A DNA stretch of 64,000 bases, taken from positions 3,410,001-3,474,000 of the forward strand of contig CP043652.1 of NCBI GenBank assembly GCA_014218215.1, given 5' to 3'. Under the pieces are notes generated by a model that saw nothing but the letters and a program-made list of their open reading frames with translations, ran no database searches and had not been told where the DNA came from. Of the stretch, positions 1 through 7,985 are shown piece by piece. The first letter of the stretch is position 1. Each line of letters starts with the position of its first letter. Origin of the DNA: Geodermatophilaceae bacterium NBWT11. Its GTDB lineage: Bacteria > Actinomycetota > Actinomycetes > Mycobacteriales > Geodermatophilaceae. The position numbers and the translations under genes were made by a program.

Positions 1-1086
1 GACCTCCTCGATCTGGGTCGGGAAGAGGTTCACCCCGCGCAGGATGATCATGTCGTCGGTGCGGCCGGTGACCTTCTGCATCCGCCGCATCCCGGGCCGG
101 GCGGTGCCGGGCAGCAGCCGGGTGAGGTCCCGGGTGCGGTACCGGATGATCGGCAGCGCCTCCTTGGTGAGGGAGGTGAACAGCAGCTCGCCCTCGCAGC
201 CCTCGGCCAGCGGCTCGACCGTCGTCGGGTCGACGACCTCGGGGTAGAAGTGGTCCTCCCAGACGTGCAGGCCGTCCTTGGTCTCCACGCACTCCTGGCT
301 GATGCCGGGGCCCATGACCTCGCTCAGGCCGTAGACGTCGACCGCGTCGATGTCGAGCCGGTCCTCCATCTCCTGGCGCATCTGCTCGGTCCAGGGCTCG
401 GCGCCGAAGATGCCGATCTGCAGGCTGCTGGAGCGGGGGTCGATGCCCTGCCGCTCGAACTCGTCGACCACGGCGAGCATGTAGCTGGGGGTGACCATGA
501 TGATCCGGGGCTCGAAGTCCCCGATCAGCTGCACCTGCCGCGGGGTCATGCCCCCCGAGACCGGGACGACGGTGCAGCCCAGCGCCTCGGCGCCGTAGTG
601 CGCGCCCAGCCCGCCGGTGAACAGCCCGTAGCCGTAGGCGTTGTGCAGGGTGTCCCCGGGCCGACCGCCGGCGGCCCGGATGCTGCGGGCCATCACGCCG
701 GCCCAGGTGGCGATGTCGCGCTCGGTGTAGCCGACGACGGTGGGCTTGCCGGTCGTGCCGGAGGAGGCGTGCACGCGGCGCACCTGCTCCTGGGGGACGG
801 CGAACATCCCGAACGGGTAGTTCTCCCGCAGGTCGGCCTTGGACGTGGTGGGGAAGCGCGCGAGGTCCTCCAGCGAGCGGCAGTCGTCGGGGTGCACGCC
901 GTGGGCGTCGAAGGCCCGGCGGTAGTGCGGCACGTTCTCGTAGGCGTGCCGCAGGGTCCACTGCAGCCGCTCGAGCTGCAGGGCGCGCAGCTCGTCGACC
1001 CCCATCCGCTCGGCCGGGTCGAGGGTGGCCGGGTCGGGGGCCGTGCCCAGGCGCTTCGCGGTCGGGCTGGTGGTCGGTGCGCTCAC
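1..1086 (-). CDS. paaK: Phenylacetate-CoA ligase, 3' end beyond the window
   Basis: Activates phenylacetate to phenylacetyl-CoA using ATP, the entry step of the aerobic phenylacetate pathway. The readable product (about 362 residues from a GTG at 1086) has the adenylate-forming P-loop SSGTTGKPT near residue 106, a YGLSE motif, and a late RYRTRDL segment typical of PaaK. The C-terminal domain runs off the window start, so the gene is partial by position and not visibly broken. It is divergent from paaA across a 189-bp spacer with two TetR-type operator sequences, so both directions are probably repressed together and relieved by phenylacetyl-CoA, as known for PaaR systems. Assignment is firm from motifs and neighbours. 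Confidence 0.93.
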   Translation of the reverse strand, partial: MSAPTTSPTAKRLGTAPDPATLDPAERMGVDELRALQLERLQWTLRHAYENVPHYRRAFDAHGVHPDDCRSLEDLARFPTTSKADLRENYPFGMFAVPQEQVRRVHASSGTTGKPTVVGYTERDIATWAGVMARSIRAAGGRPGDTLHNAYGYGLFTGGLGAHYGAEALGCTVVPVSGGMTPRQVQLIGDFEPRIIMVTPSYMLAVVDEFERQGIDPRSSSLQIGIFGAEPWTEQMRQEMEDRLDIDAVDVYGLSEVMGPGISQECVETKDGLHVWEDHFYPEVVDPTTVEPLAEGCEGELLFTSLTKEALPIIRYRTRDLTRLLPGTARPGMRRMQKVTGRTDDMIILRGVNLFPTQIEEV

Positions 1087-1142
1087 GAGGGGGCCTTCCC
1101 TGGTACTCCGGCGGCGGTGCGCGGTCACGTGCGACGGACGAT

Positions 1143-1164
1143 TTACCGACCGCCCGGTCAGTAA
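1143..1164. promoter_or_regulatory. TetR-type (PaaR-like) operator, left copy
   Basis: Reads TTACCGACCG-CCC-GGTCAGTAA, an interrupted palindrome matching its own reverse complement at nearly all positions. Its arms are identical to the second copy at 1231-1252. TetR-family PaaR repressors of actinobacterial paa operons bind sites of this kind; the regulator itself is not in the window. Confidence 0.75.
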
Positions 1165-1230
1165 CCAACTACCGCAGGGCGTGGGCTGTCAAGACGGGGT
1201 TGTGGAGCACGTCCACCTGCGGCACACTCA

Positions 1231-1252
1231 TTACCGACCGCTTGGTCAGTAA
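1231..1252. promoter_or_regulatory. TetR-type (PaaR-like) operator, right copy
   Basis: Reads TTACCGACCG-CTT-GGTCAGTAA. Both 9-10 base arms are identical to the copy at 1143-1164, and only the 3-base centre differs, so the match is not chance. It ends 23 bases upstream of the paaA start codon. Confidence 0.78.
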
Positions 1253-1275
1253 ATGACCGCAGGAGGCTCATCCCG

Positions 1276-2256
1276 ATGTCCGCACCGACGCTCGACCGCT
1301 CCGCCGACGCTCCCGTCGCCGCCCCCGTCCTCGACGAGGCCGCGCTGCAGGCGCACTTCGACGCCACGATCGCCGCCGACCACCGGGTCGAGCCGCGCGA
1401 CTGGATGCCCGAGGCCTACCGCAAGGGCCTGGTGCGCCAGATCGCCCAGCACGCGCACTCGGAGATCATCGGGATGCAGCCCGAGGGCGACTGGCTGCTC
1501 GCCGCGCCGTCGCTGCGCCGCAAGGCGGTCCTGCTGGCCAAGGTGCAGGACGAGGCCGGGCACGGGATGTACCTGTACTCCGCGGCCGAGACCCTCGGCG
1601 CCGACCGGGCCGATCTCACCGACATGCTCATCGAGGGTCGGCAGAAGTACAGCTCGATCTTCAACTACCCCACGCTGACCTACGCCGACTGCGGCGTCAT
1701 CGGCTGGCTGGTCGACGGCGCGGCGATCTGCAACCAGGTCCCGCTGTGCCGCAGCAGCTACGGCCCCTACGCGCGCGCGATGATCCGGGTCTGCAAGGAG
1801 GAGTCCTTCCACCAGCGGCAGGGCTACGAGCTGCTGATGACGATGATGCGCGGCACCGACGCCCAGCGCGCCATGGTGCAGGACGCCGTGGACCGCTGGT
1901 GGTGGCCCTCGCTGATGATGTTCGGCCCGCCGGACGACGACAGCCCGAACTCGGCGCAGTCGATGGCCTGGGGCGTCAAGCGGCACAGCAACGACGAACT
2001 GCGCCAGCGCTACGTCGACATGTCCGTCCCGCAGGCCGCGGCCCTGGGCGTGACGCTGCCCGACCCCGAGCTCGCGCTGGACCCCGAGACCGGCCGCTAC
2101 CGGTTCGGCCAGATCGACTGGGCCGAGTTCAAGCAGGTCATCTCCGGCAACGGCCCCTGCAACGAGGAGCGGGTCTCCCGTCGTCGGGCCGCCCGCGACG
2201 ACAACGCCTGGGTGCTCGAGGCGGCGACCGCGTACGCGGACAAGCACGCGTCGTGA
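1276..2256 (+). CDS. paaA: Phenylacetyl-CoA 1,2-epoxidase catalytic subunit
   Basis: Diiron oxygenase subunit that epoxidises the aromatic ring of phenylacetyl-CoA within the PaaABCE complex. The 326-residue length is normal. Carboxylate/His iron ligands are visible in DEAGHGMY near residue 92 and [11 protein letters not shown] near residue 173, the two ExxH motifs of ferritin-like diiron enzymes. The ATG at 1276 follows AGGAGG with good spacing. The stop overlaps the paaB start (GTGA), indicating translational coupling. First gene of paaABCDE and probably under the operator at 1231-1252. Confidence 0.96.
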   Translation: MSAPTLDRSADAPVAAPVLDEAALQAHFDATIAADHRVEPRDWMPEAYRKGLVRQIAQHAHSEIIGMQPEGDWLLAAPSLRRKAVLLAKVQDEAGHGMYLYSAAETLGADRADLTDMLIEGRQKYSSIFNYPTLTYADCGVIGWLVDGAAICNQVPLCRSSYGPYARAMIRVCKEESFHQRQGYELLMTMMRGTDAQRAMVQDAVDRWWWPSLMMFGPPDDDSPNSAQSMAWGVKRHSNDELRQRYVDMSVPQAAALGVTLPDPELALDPETGRYRFGQIDWAEFKQVISGNGPCNEERVSRRRAARDDNAWVLEAATAYADKHAS

Positions 2257-2648
2257 GCGAGCCGACGACCCCGTCGGCCGGTGAGACCACCGCCGAGGGC
2301 GGCCACGGCGCCGTCCCCACCGGGCCGGACATCCCCAGCGGCGCAGAGCCGACCGCGGCCAACACCCGGCGGGACTGGCCGCTGTACGAGGTGTTCGTCC
2401 GGGGCAAGCGCGGGCTGAACCACGTGCACGTCGGCTCGCTGCACGCCCCTGACGACGAGATGGCCGTGCACGCCGCGCGGGACCTGTTCACCCGCCGCAA
2501 CGAGGGCGTGAGCATCTGGGTCGTGCAGGCCAACGACATCACCGCGTCCAGCCCGGACGAGAAGGACCCGATGTTCGCCCCCGCCGGGGACAAGGTCTAC
2601 CGGCACCCGACGTTCTACGAGATCCCGGACGACGTACCGCACATGTGA
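2253..2648 (+). CDS. paaB: Phenylacetyl-CoA epoxidase subunit PaaB
   Basis: Small bridging subunit of the epoxidase. The conserved core ([20 protein letters not shown], later [16 protein letters not shown]) occupies about residues 45-131. The first 40 or so residues are Pro/Thr/Gly-rich, look disordered and are longer than the usual PaaB N-terminus. The GTG at 2253 is chosen because it overlaps the paaA stop; no internal Met/Val start precedes the core as convincingly. The stop TGA lies inside the GTGAAGGACC edge of a hairpin repeat. Confidence 0.92.
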   Translation: MSEPTTPSAGETTAEGGHGAVPTGPDIPSGAEPTAANTRRDWPLYEVFVRGKRGLNHVHVGSLHAPDDEMAVHAARDLFTRRNEGVSIWVVQANDITASSPDEKDPMFAPAGDKVYRHPTFYEIPDDVPHM

Positions 2649-2710
2649 AGGACCCCCTCGTCCCCCCACCTCCCTCGTTCCTCGGGAGTCGGGGCCCCTA
2701 CGAGGGGGCC
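2645..2710. repeat. GC-rich intergenic hairpin repeat, copy 1
   Basis: Begins GTGAAGGACC, continues with one stem arm (CCCTCGT), a conserved C-rich inner part beginning CCCCCCAC and ending GGGCCCCT, then the pairing arm ACGAGGG and GGCC. Copies at 13203-13263 and 40415-40475 share edges and inner part but have different stem sequences that still pair. It sits between paaB and paaC, which are otherwise one operon, and may act as a processing or partial termination signal. Confidence 0.75.
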
Positions 2711-2771
2711 GCAGTGCCCGCACCCGTTCCGGGCGCGTGGCCGACTGGCCCATGGAAGAAGGAGCACCGCG

Positions 2772-3683
2772 GTGGCTCACGAAGAGACCGTGTACGACGC
2801 GTTGGACACCGCGCACGGGGGGGAGGGGCAGTGGGCGTTCGGGACCGGGTTCGACGATCCGTTGGCCGGCGTGGACACCACGGTCCCCGACGGGGTCGAC
2901 GCGGCTGACCTGGGTGCCTACTGCCTGATGCTCGGGGACGACGCGCTCGTGCTGTGCCAGCGGCTGACCGAGTGGGCGACCCGGTCGCCCGAGCTGGAGG
3001 AGGAGGTCGCGATCGCCAACTGCGGGCTGGACCTGCTCGGGCAGGCCCGGCTGCTGCTGGCCCGCGCCGGCTCGGCCGGGGTGCTCGGGCGCAGCCGGGA
3101 GCACGCGACCGACTCGATCCCCGACGAGGACGCGCTGGCCTACTTCCGGGACGCCGACGAGTTCGTGCACCACCACCTCGTGGAGGCCGACGGCGGCGAC
3201 TTCGCCCAGACGATGGTCCGGCTGCTCGTGGCCAGCACGTTCCGGCTGGCGCTGTTCGCCCAGCTGCGGGAGTCCCGCGACCCGGTGCTGTCCGCGATCG
3301 CGGCCAAGGGCGTCCCCGAGCTGACCTACCACCGCGACCACGCGGCCCGCTGGGTGCTGCGCCTGGGTGACGGCACCCCGGAGTCCCACCGCCGGGCGCA
3401 GGCCGGGGTGGAGGCCGTCTGGCCGCTGCTGGCCGACCTGTTCACCGCCACCGAGGTGGAGACCCGGCTGACCGCCGCCGGTGTCGCCGTCGACCCCGCC
3501 GGGGTGCGCGAGGAGGTGCGCGGCGTGCTGACCATGGTGCTCGAGCGCGCCACCCTCGCCGTCCCCCCGTGGCCGACCGAACGCCCCAGCCCCGGGCGCG
3601 CCGGGCAGCACACCGCCGAGCTGGCCCCGCTGCTGGCGACCCTGCAGGGCCTGGCCCGCGAGCACCCGGCGGCGACCTGGTGA
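2772..3683 (+). CDS. paaC: Phenylacetyl-CoA epoxidase structural subunit PaaC
   Basis: Ferritin-fold partner of PaaA with a structural role; 303 residues, somewhat longer than the usual 250 or so owing to N- and C-terminal tails. Family features seen: EEEVAIANCGLDLLGQARLLL near residue 77, DEFVHHHLVE and the TYHRDHAARWVLRLGDGT segment near residue 180. The GTG at 2772 follows GAAGGAG. It is 123 bp from paaB because the hairpin repeat intervenes, and its stop overlaps paaD (GTGA). Confidence 0.94.
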   Translation: MAHEETVYDALDTAHGGEGQWAFGTGFDDPLAGVDTTVPDGVDAADLGAYCLMLGDDALVLCQRLTEWATRSPELEEEVAIANCGLDLLGQARLLLARAGSAGVLGRSREHATDSIPDEDALAYFRDADEFVHHHLVEADGGDFAQTMVRLLVASTFRLALFAQLRESRDPVLSAIAAKGVPELTYHRDHAARWVLRLGDGTPESHRRAQAGVEAVWPLLADLFTATEVETRLTAAGVAVDPAGVREEVRGVLTMVLERATLAVPPWPTERPSPGRAGQHTAELAPLLATLQGLAREHPAATW

Positions 3684-4186
3684 GCGCCGTGCTGACCGAC
3701 CCCCGGGACGTCGCCGAGACGGTCACCGACCCCGAGCTCCCGATGCTGACGCTGGCCGACCTCGGCGTGCTGCGCGACGTGCGCACCGCCGAGGACGGCA
3801 CCGTGGTCGTCACCATCACCCCGACCTACTCCGGCTGCCCGGCGATGGGCGTCATGCGCGCGGACCTGGTGCACGCCCTGCACCGGGCCGGGTTCGCCGA
3901 CGTGGACGTCCGCACGGTGCTGTCCCCGCCGTGGAGCACCGACTGGATCAGCGAGGACGGCCGGCGCAAGCTCGCCGAGGGCGGCATCGCCCCGCCCGGG
4001 CACGCCCCCGTCCGCGCCGCCGGGCCCGTGCCCCTGTCGCTGGGCCCCACCCGGCGCACCGCGGCCTGCCCGCTGTGCGGGTCCGCGGACACCGAGGAGC
4101 TCTCGGAGTTCAGCGGCACCGCCTGCAAGGCACTGCGTCGCTGCCGCACCTGCCGCGAGCCGTTCGAGCACGTCAAGGAGATCTGA
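3680..4186 (+). CDS. paaD: Phenylacetate degradation protein PaaD (Fe-S assembly type)
   Basis: A MIP18/DUF59-family protein required for an active epoxidase, probably in maturation of the PaaE iron-sulfur cluster. About 168 residues from the GTG at 3680, which overlaps the paaC stop. The DUF59 core has the GCPAMGVMRADL helix near residue 53. The C-terminus carries a four-Cys knuckle (CPLC near 130, then TACKALRRCRTC near 148-157) typical of PaaD. The stop abuts the paaE GTG directly. Confidence 0.93.
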   Translation: MSAVLTDPRDVAETVTDPELPMLTLADLGVLRDVRTAEDGTVVVTITPTYSGCPAMGVMRADLVHALHRAGFADVDVRTVLSPPWSTDWISEDGRRKLAEGGIAPPGHAPVRAAGPVPLSLGPTRRTAACPLCGSADTEELSEFSGTACKALRRCRTCREPFEHVKEI

Positions 4187-5263
4187 GTGAGCGCCCCCGC
4201 GCGTCGCCGCCCGCAGTTCCACCCGCTGACCGTCGCCCGCGTCGACCAGCTCACCGATGACGCGGTCGCGGTCACCTTCGACGTCCCCGCCGAGCTGGCC
4301 GAGGACTACGCGTTCGCCCCCGGCCAGGCGCTCACCCTGCGCCGGGTCGACGGCGACCGCGACGAGCGCCGGTCGTACTCGATCTGCGCGCCGGTCGGTG
4401 AGGCCCCCCGCGTCGGGGTGCGCGAGGTGCCCGGCGGCTACTTCTCGGCGTGGCTGGTCAACGAGGTGCGCCCCGGCCAGCAGATCGACGTGCTGCCCCC
4501 CAGCGGCACCTTCACCGCCGACCTGTCCACCGCGGCCGACCACGTGTTCGTCGTCGCCGGTTCCGGGGTCACCCCGGTGTTGAGCCTGGCCGGCAGCGTG
4601 CTGAAGGACGACGAGTCCACGGTCACCGTGTTCTACGGCAACCGGCGCACCAACACCGTGATGTTCGCCGACGAGCTGGCGGACATGAAGGACCGCTACG
4701 GCCACCGGCTGCAGCTGGTGCACGTGCTCTCCCGCGAACCGCGCGACGCCGAGGTGACCAGCGGTCGGCTGGACGGCGAGCGGCTGCGCACCCTGGTGGC
4801 CGCGCTGGTCGACGTGCCCGACGTGGAGCACTGGTGGCTGTGCGGGCCGCACGGCATGGTCACCGAGGCCCGGGACCTGCTGGCCGAGCTGGGGGTGCCT
4901 AGGGAACGGGTGCACCAGGAGCTCTTCTTCGTCGACGACGCGCCGCCGGAGCCGGTGCGCCGGGAGGAGAAGGGGGCGGAGGGACCGACCAGCGAGGTCA
5001 CGATCGTGCTGGACGGCCGGTCGACCACGCTGTCCCTGGAGCAGGACGTGCCGGTGCTGGACAGCGCCCAGCGGGTGCGTTCGGACCTGCCGTTCGCCTG
5101 CAAGGGCGGGGTCTGCGGCACCTGTCGGGCGAAGGTCACCGAGGGTGAGGTCGAGATGCGCCGCAACTACGCCCTGGACCCCGACGAGGTCGCCCGGGGC
5201 TACGTGCTCACCTGCCAGACCGTCCCGCTGTCCGACCAGGTCACCGTGGACTTCGACGCCTGA
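4187..5263 (+). CDS. paaE: Phenylacetyl-CoA epoxidase reductase PaaE
   Basis: Delivers electrons from NADPH to the PaaA diiron site. The 358 residues are arranged as an FAD-binding barrel (RSYSICAP near residue 64), a NAD(P) domain (GSGVTPVLSL near 124, WWLCGPHGMV near 215) and a C-terminal plant-type [2Fe-2S] ferredoxin with CKGGVCGTC near 304-312 and a last Cys near 342 (TCQT). All four cluster ligands are present. Last gene of paaABCDE; idi starts 41 bases later on the same strand. Confidence 0.95.
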   Translation: MSAPARRRPQFHPLTVARVDQLTDDAVAVTFDVPAELAEDYAFAPGQALTLRRVDGDRDERRSYSICAPVGEAPRVGVREVPGGYFSAWLVNEVRPGQQIDVLPPSGTFTADLSTAADHVFVVAGSGVTPVLSLAGSVLKDDESTVTVFYGNRRTNTVMFADELADMKDRYGHRLQLVHVLSREPRDAEVTSGRLDGERLRTLVAALVDVPDVEHWWLCGPHGMVTEARDLLAELGVPRERVHQELFFVDDAPPEPVRREEKGAEGPTSEVTIVLDGRSTTLSLEQDVPVLDSAQRVRSDLPFACKGGVCGTCRAKVTEGEVEMRRNYALDPDEVARGYVLTCQTVPLSDQVTVDFDA

Positions 5264-5303
5264 GCGAGCACGTCGCCGGGCAGCGTCGTGGGACGATGGC
5301 GGT

Positions 5304-5837
5304 GTGGCCGAAGAACTCATCGTGCTCGTGGACGACGACGGCCGGCAGGTCGGCACGATGCCCAAGCGGCTCGTGCACCACGGGGAGACCCCTCTGCACC
5401 GCGCCTTCTCGGCCTACCTCTTCGACGAGGCCGGTCGGCTGCTGGTGACCCGCCGGGCCCAGGTCAAGCAGACCTTCCCCGGGATGTGGACCAACACCGT
5501 CTGCGGGCACCCCGGTCCCGGTGAGGACGACGGGGCTGCCATCGCCCGCCGCGCCGACGACGAGCTGGGCCTCACCGTCACCGCCCTGGAGCCGGTGCTC
5601 CCGGGCTACCGGTACCGGGCGGAGTTCGCCGGGGTCGTGGAGAACGAGATCTGCCCGGTGTACGTCGGGGTGTTCCACGGCGACCCGCGCCCGGCCGACG
5701 ACGAGGTCGGCGACTGGGAGCTGCTGTCCTGGTCGGCCTTCCGGGCCCGGCAGGACGTCGAGGGCGACGCCTGGTCCCCGTGGTGCCGGGAGCAGGCCCG
5801 GCTGATCGAGGAGGCCGGGGCCGTCCCCGTCAGCTGA
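5304..5837 (+). CDS. idi: Isopentenyl-diphosphate delta-isomerase, type 1
   Basis: Interconverts isopentenyl and dimethylallyl diphosphate. 177 residues with a Nudix fold: catalytic Cys in TNTVCGHP near residue 66, a Glu in ENEICPVYVGVF near 112, and metal-binding positions in the HRAFSAYLF region. The GTG at 5304 is the first plausible start; the ribosome binding site is weak. It lies 41 bp behind paaE, so readthrough from the paa operon is possible though the functions are unrelated. Its last 8 bases overlap the convergent regulator gene. Confidence 0.93.
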   Translation: MAEELIVLVDDDGRQVGTMPKRLVHHGETPLHRAFSAYLFDEAGRLLVTRRAQVKQTFPGMWTNTVCGHPGPGEDDGAAIARRADDELGLTVTALEPVLPGYRYRAEFAGVVENEICPVYVGVFHGDPRPADDEVGDWELLSWSAFRARQDVEGDAWSPWCREQARLIEEAGAVPVS

Positions 5838-6864
5838 CCCGGTCGGCCGAGCGCAGCCGCGGGTCGATCGACAACCGGACGACGCAGCCCTCGCCGTCGG
5901 CCTCCAGCGGTCCGGTGGTCATCGAGTCCACCGCCCGGCGGGCCAGCCACAGCCCCATCCCGCCGACGGACAGGTCGCCACCGTGGGCCGGGCCGTAGCC
6001 CGTGAGCGGCTCGTCGAAGCCGGGCCCGTGGTCGCTGACCACGCACAGCACCTGCTCCGGGGTCACCCAGAGGCGCACGTCGACGGGCGGGACACCGTGC
6101 TCAGCGGCGTTGGCCACGACCTCGTCGATGGCCAGCACCAGGTCCTCGGCGTCGTCGGCGGGCAGCGGACCGTCGGCGAACAGGCCCTGCAGCGCCCGGC
6201 GGAGCACCCGCATGTCGCTGACGTCCTGGAGGGCGAGGGTGGGCGGGGCGTCCTCGAGCGGGTCGGCCAGATCGACGCGGCCGAGCTCCCGCAGCAGGTC
6301 GGCCGGTTCGCGGTACCCGGCGTTGGCCACCACGCCGTCGACCCGGAGCAGCCGCGGGTGGCAGGAGGACGCGCGGTCGACGTCGTCACCGAGGTCGGCG
6401 TGGTCGAGCAGGCAGACGTGGTCCAGCGCCCGGTCGGCCAGCACGTGGTTCAGCAGCGCCTCGGTCTGCAGCCAGGCGAGGCGGCCGGAGCCGTGCGAGC
6501 TGTCGGTGACCAGCAGCAGACGGGAGCCCGCCGCGGGCGCGTGCTCGTCGATCAGCGCGGTGTAGCCGGCCAGGGCGTCCGACGTCCGCCCGCCGAGCAC
6601 GTCCTCGTCGACCACGGCGACGGACGCACCGGAGGGCAGACGGGCCTGGAGGGCGTCGCGGAGGGCTGCCGAGCAGGCCAGCACGAGCGGGTCACCGGCC
6701 TCGAGCCGGGGGCGGAGGTGGTCGGCCAGCGCCGTGGTCGTCGGGGCGTCGACGGTGCCGAGGCACCCCACGTGGCGGTAACCGACCGAGGGGTCACCCG
6801 ACACGGTGACGTCTCGCCCTTGCAGCACTGTCCGGTCATGCCCGCAGGTGGCGCGCGCAACCAT
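5830..6864 (-). CDS. MEDS-domain / anti-sigma-factor-type ATPase regulator
   Basis: Two-domain cytoplasmic regulator. The N-terminal half (about residues 20-180, beginning YRHVGCLGT) matches the MEDS sensory domain described in methanogens and methylotrophs. The C-terminal half (about 205-340) is an RsbW-like HATPase_c domain with ultimate N-box EVVANAAEHG, G1 box DHGPGFDEP and G2-like GGMGLWLARR. In actinobacteria such proteins act in sigma-factor partner switching. The start is uncertain: ATG 6864 is used, and GTG codons at about 6825 or 6807 are possible. Divergent from the oxidoreductase at 6941. Confidence 0.82.
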   Translation of the reverse strand: MVARATCGHDRTVLQGRDVTVSGDPSVGYRHVGCLGTVDAPTTTALADHLRPRLEAGDPLVLACSAALRDALQARLPSGASVAVVDEDVLGGRTSDALAGYTALIDEHAPAAGSRLLLVTDSSHGSGRLAWLQTEALLNHVLADRALDHVCLLDHADLGDDVDRASSCHPRLLRVDGVVANAGYREPADLLRELGRVDLADPLEDAPPTLALQDVSDMRVLRRALQGLFADGPLPADDAEDLVLAIDEVVANAAEHGVPPVDVRLWVTPEQVLCVVSDHGPGFDEPLTGYGPAHGGDLSVGGMGLWLARRAVDSMTTGPLEADGEGCVVRLSIDPRLRSADRVS

Positions 6865-6940
6865 GGCGTTGGACACCGTTCCGCCGGGCTCCCCCCGCGG
6901 GGTCGGGCATGACCGGACCGTCGGTGGTGTTGCGCCGGCC

Positions 6941-7984
6941 GTGCACGCGGAGGTGGTGGTCGTCGGAGCGGGCCAGGCGGGCCTCTCGGCGGCGTATGCG
7001 CTGCACCGTGCGGGCACCGACTTCGTCGTCCTGGACGCCGACGACGGGCCCGGCGGAGCGTGGCAGCACCGGTGGGCCTCGCTGCGGCTCGAGCGCGCCA
7101 ACGGCATCGCCGACCTGCCCGGGATGGCGCTCACCGGGGACCCGGACGAGCGGGCCTCCGTGGCGATGGCCCGCTACTTCGCGGCCTACGAGGAGCACTA
7201 CTCGCTCCCGGTGCACCGTCCCGTCGCGGTCCGCCGGGTCACACGCACCGACGACGGCTACCGGCTGGAGACGTCGGCAGGGGAGTGGACCGCCCGTGGG
7301 CTGGTCAACGCCACCGGCACCTGGTCCCGCCCGTTCTGGCCCGCCTACCCCGGTCGGGAGACCTTCGGCGGCCGGCAGCTGCACGCCGCGGACTTCCGGA
7401 CGGCGGCGGAGTTCGCCGGGCAGCACGTGGCCGTCGTCGGCGGGGGCATCTCGGCGCTGCAGCTGCTCGTGGAGATCGCCGAGGTCACCACGACCAGCTG
7501 GCTGACCCGTCGTCCCCCCGTCTGGCGGGAGGACGACTTCGACCAGGACGCCGGCCGGGCCGCGGTCGCGATGGTCGCCGAGCGGGTCCGCGCGGGGCTG
7601 CCCCCGGCGAGCGTGGTCAGCGTGACCGGGCTGCCGGTCACCGACGAGGTCCGCCGGGCCCGGGCGCGCGGCGTCCTGGACGCGCTGCCGGTCTTCGACC
7701 GGATGACCCCCGCGGGACTGGCCTGGGACGGTGTCGACGGGTCACCGGCCCGCACGCTGGACGTCGACGTCGTGCTGTGGGCCACCGGCTTCCGGGCCGC
7801 CCTGGAGCACCTGGCGCCCCTGCACCTGCGGGCCCCCGGCGGCGGCATCGCGGTCGAGGGCACCACGGTCGTCGGCGAGCCCCGGCTGCACCTGGTCGGC
7901 TACGGGCCCTCGGCGAGCACGATCGGGGCGAACCGGGCCGGCCGGTCCGCCGTCCGGGAGCTGCTCGCCACGCTGGCGGGCTGA
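6941..7984 (+). CDS. NAD(P)/FAD-dependent oxidoreductase, flavin monooxygenase-like
   Basis: About 347 residues with an FAD Rossmann motif VVVGAGQAGLSAAY close to the N-terminus, WQHRWASLRLE after it, and a second nucleotide motif VAVVGGGISALQLL near residue 165, as in flavin-containing monooxygenases. ATGFR near 280 is the usual family motif. The substrate cannot be deduced. The GTG at 6941 is chosen since the FAD motif begins five codons later; an upstream extension would be atypical. The stop is 1 base from the convergent phytochrome gene end. Confidence 0.8.
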   Translation: MHAEVVVVGAGQAGLSAAYALHRAGTDFVVLDADDGPGGAWQHRWASLRLERANGIADLPGMALTGDPDERASVAMARYFAAYEEHYSLPVHRPVAVRRVTRTDDGYRLETSAGEWTARGLVNATGTWSRPFWPAYPGRETFGGRQLHAADFRTAAEFAGQHVAVVGGGISALQLLVEIAEVTTTSWLTRRPPVWREDDFDQDAGRAAVAMVAERVRAGLPPASVVSVTGLPVTDEVRRARARGVLDALPVFDRMTPAGLAWDGVDGSPARTLDVDVVLWATGFRAALEHLAPLHLRAPGGGIAVEGTTVVGEPRLHLVGYGPSASTIGANRAGRSAVRELLATLAG

Positions 7985-7985
7985 C

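Larger units (their letters stand above)
1087..1275. promoter_or_regulatory. Divergent paaK/paaA promoter region with two operators
   Basis: The 189-bp spacer drives paaK leftward and paaABCDE rightward. It holds two 22-bp partial palindromes (annotated separately), 66 bp apart. The right one ends 23 bases before the paaA ATG, just ahead of the AGGAGG ribosome binding site at 1261-1266, so a bound repressor would sit over the paaA transcription start. No clear -35/-10 pair could be picked by eye. Confidence 0.7.
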
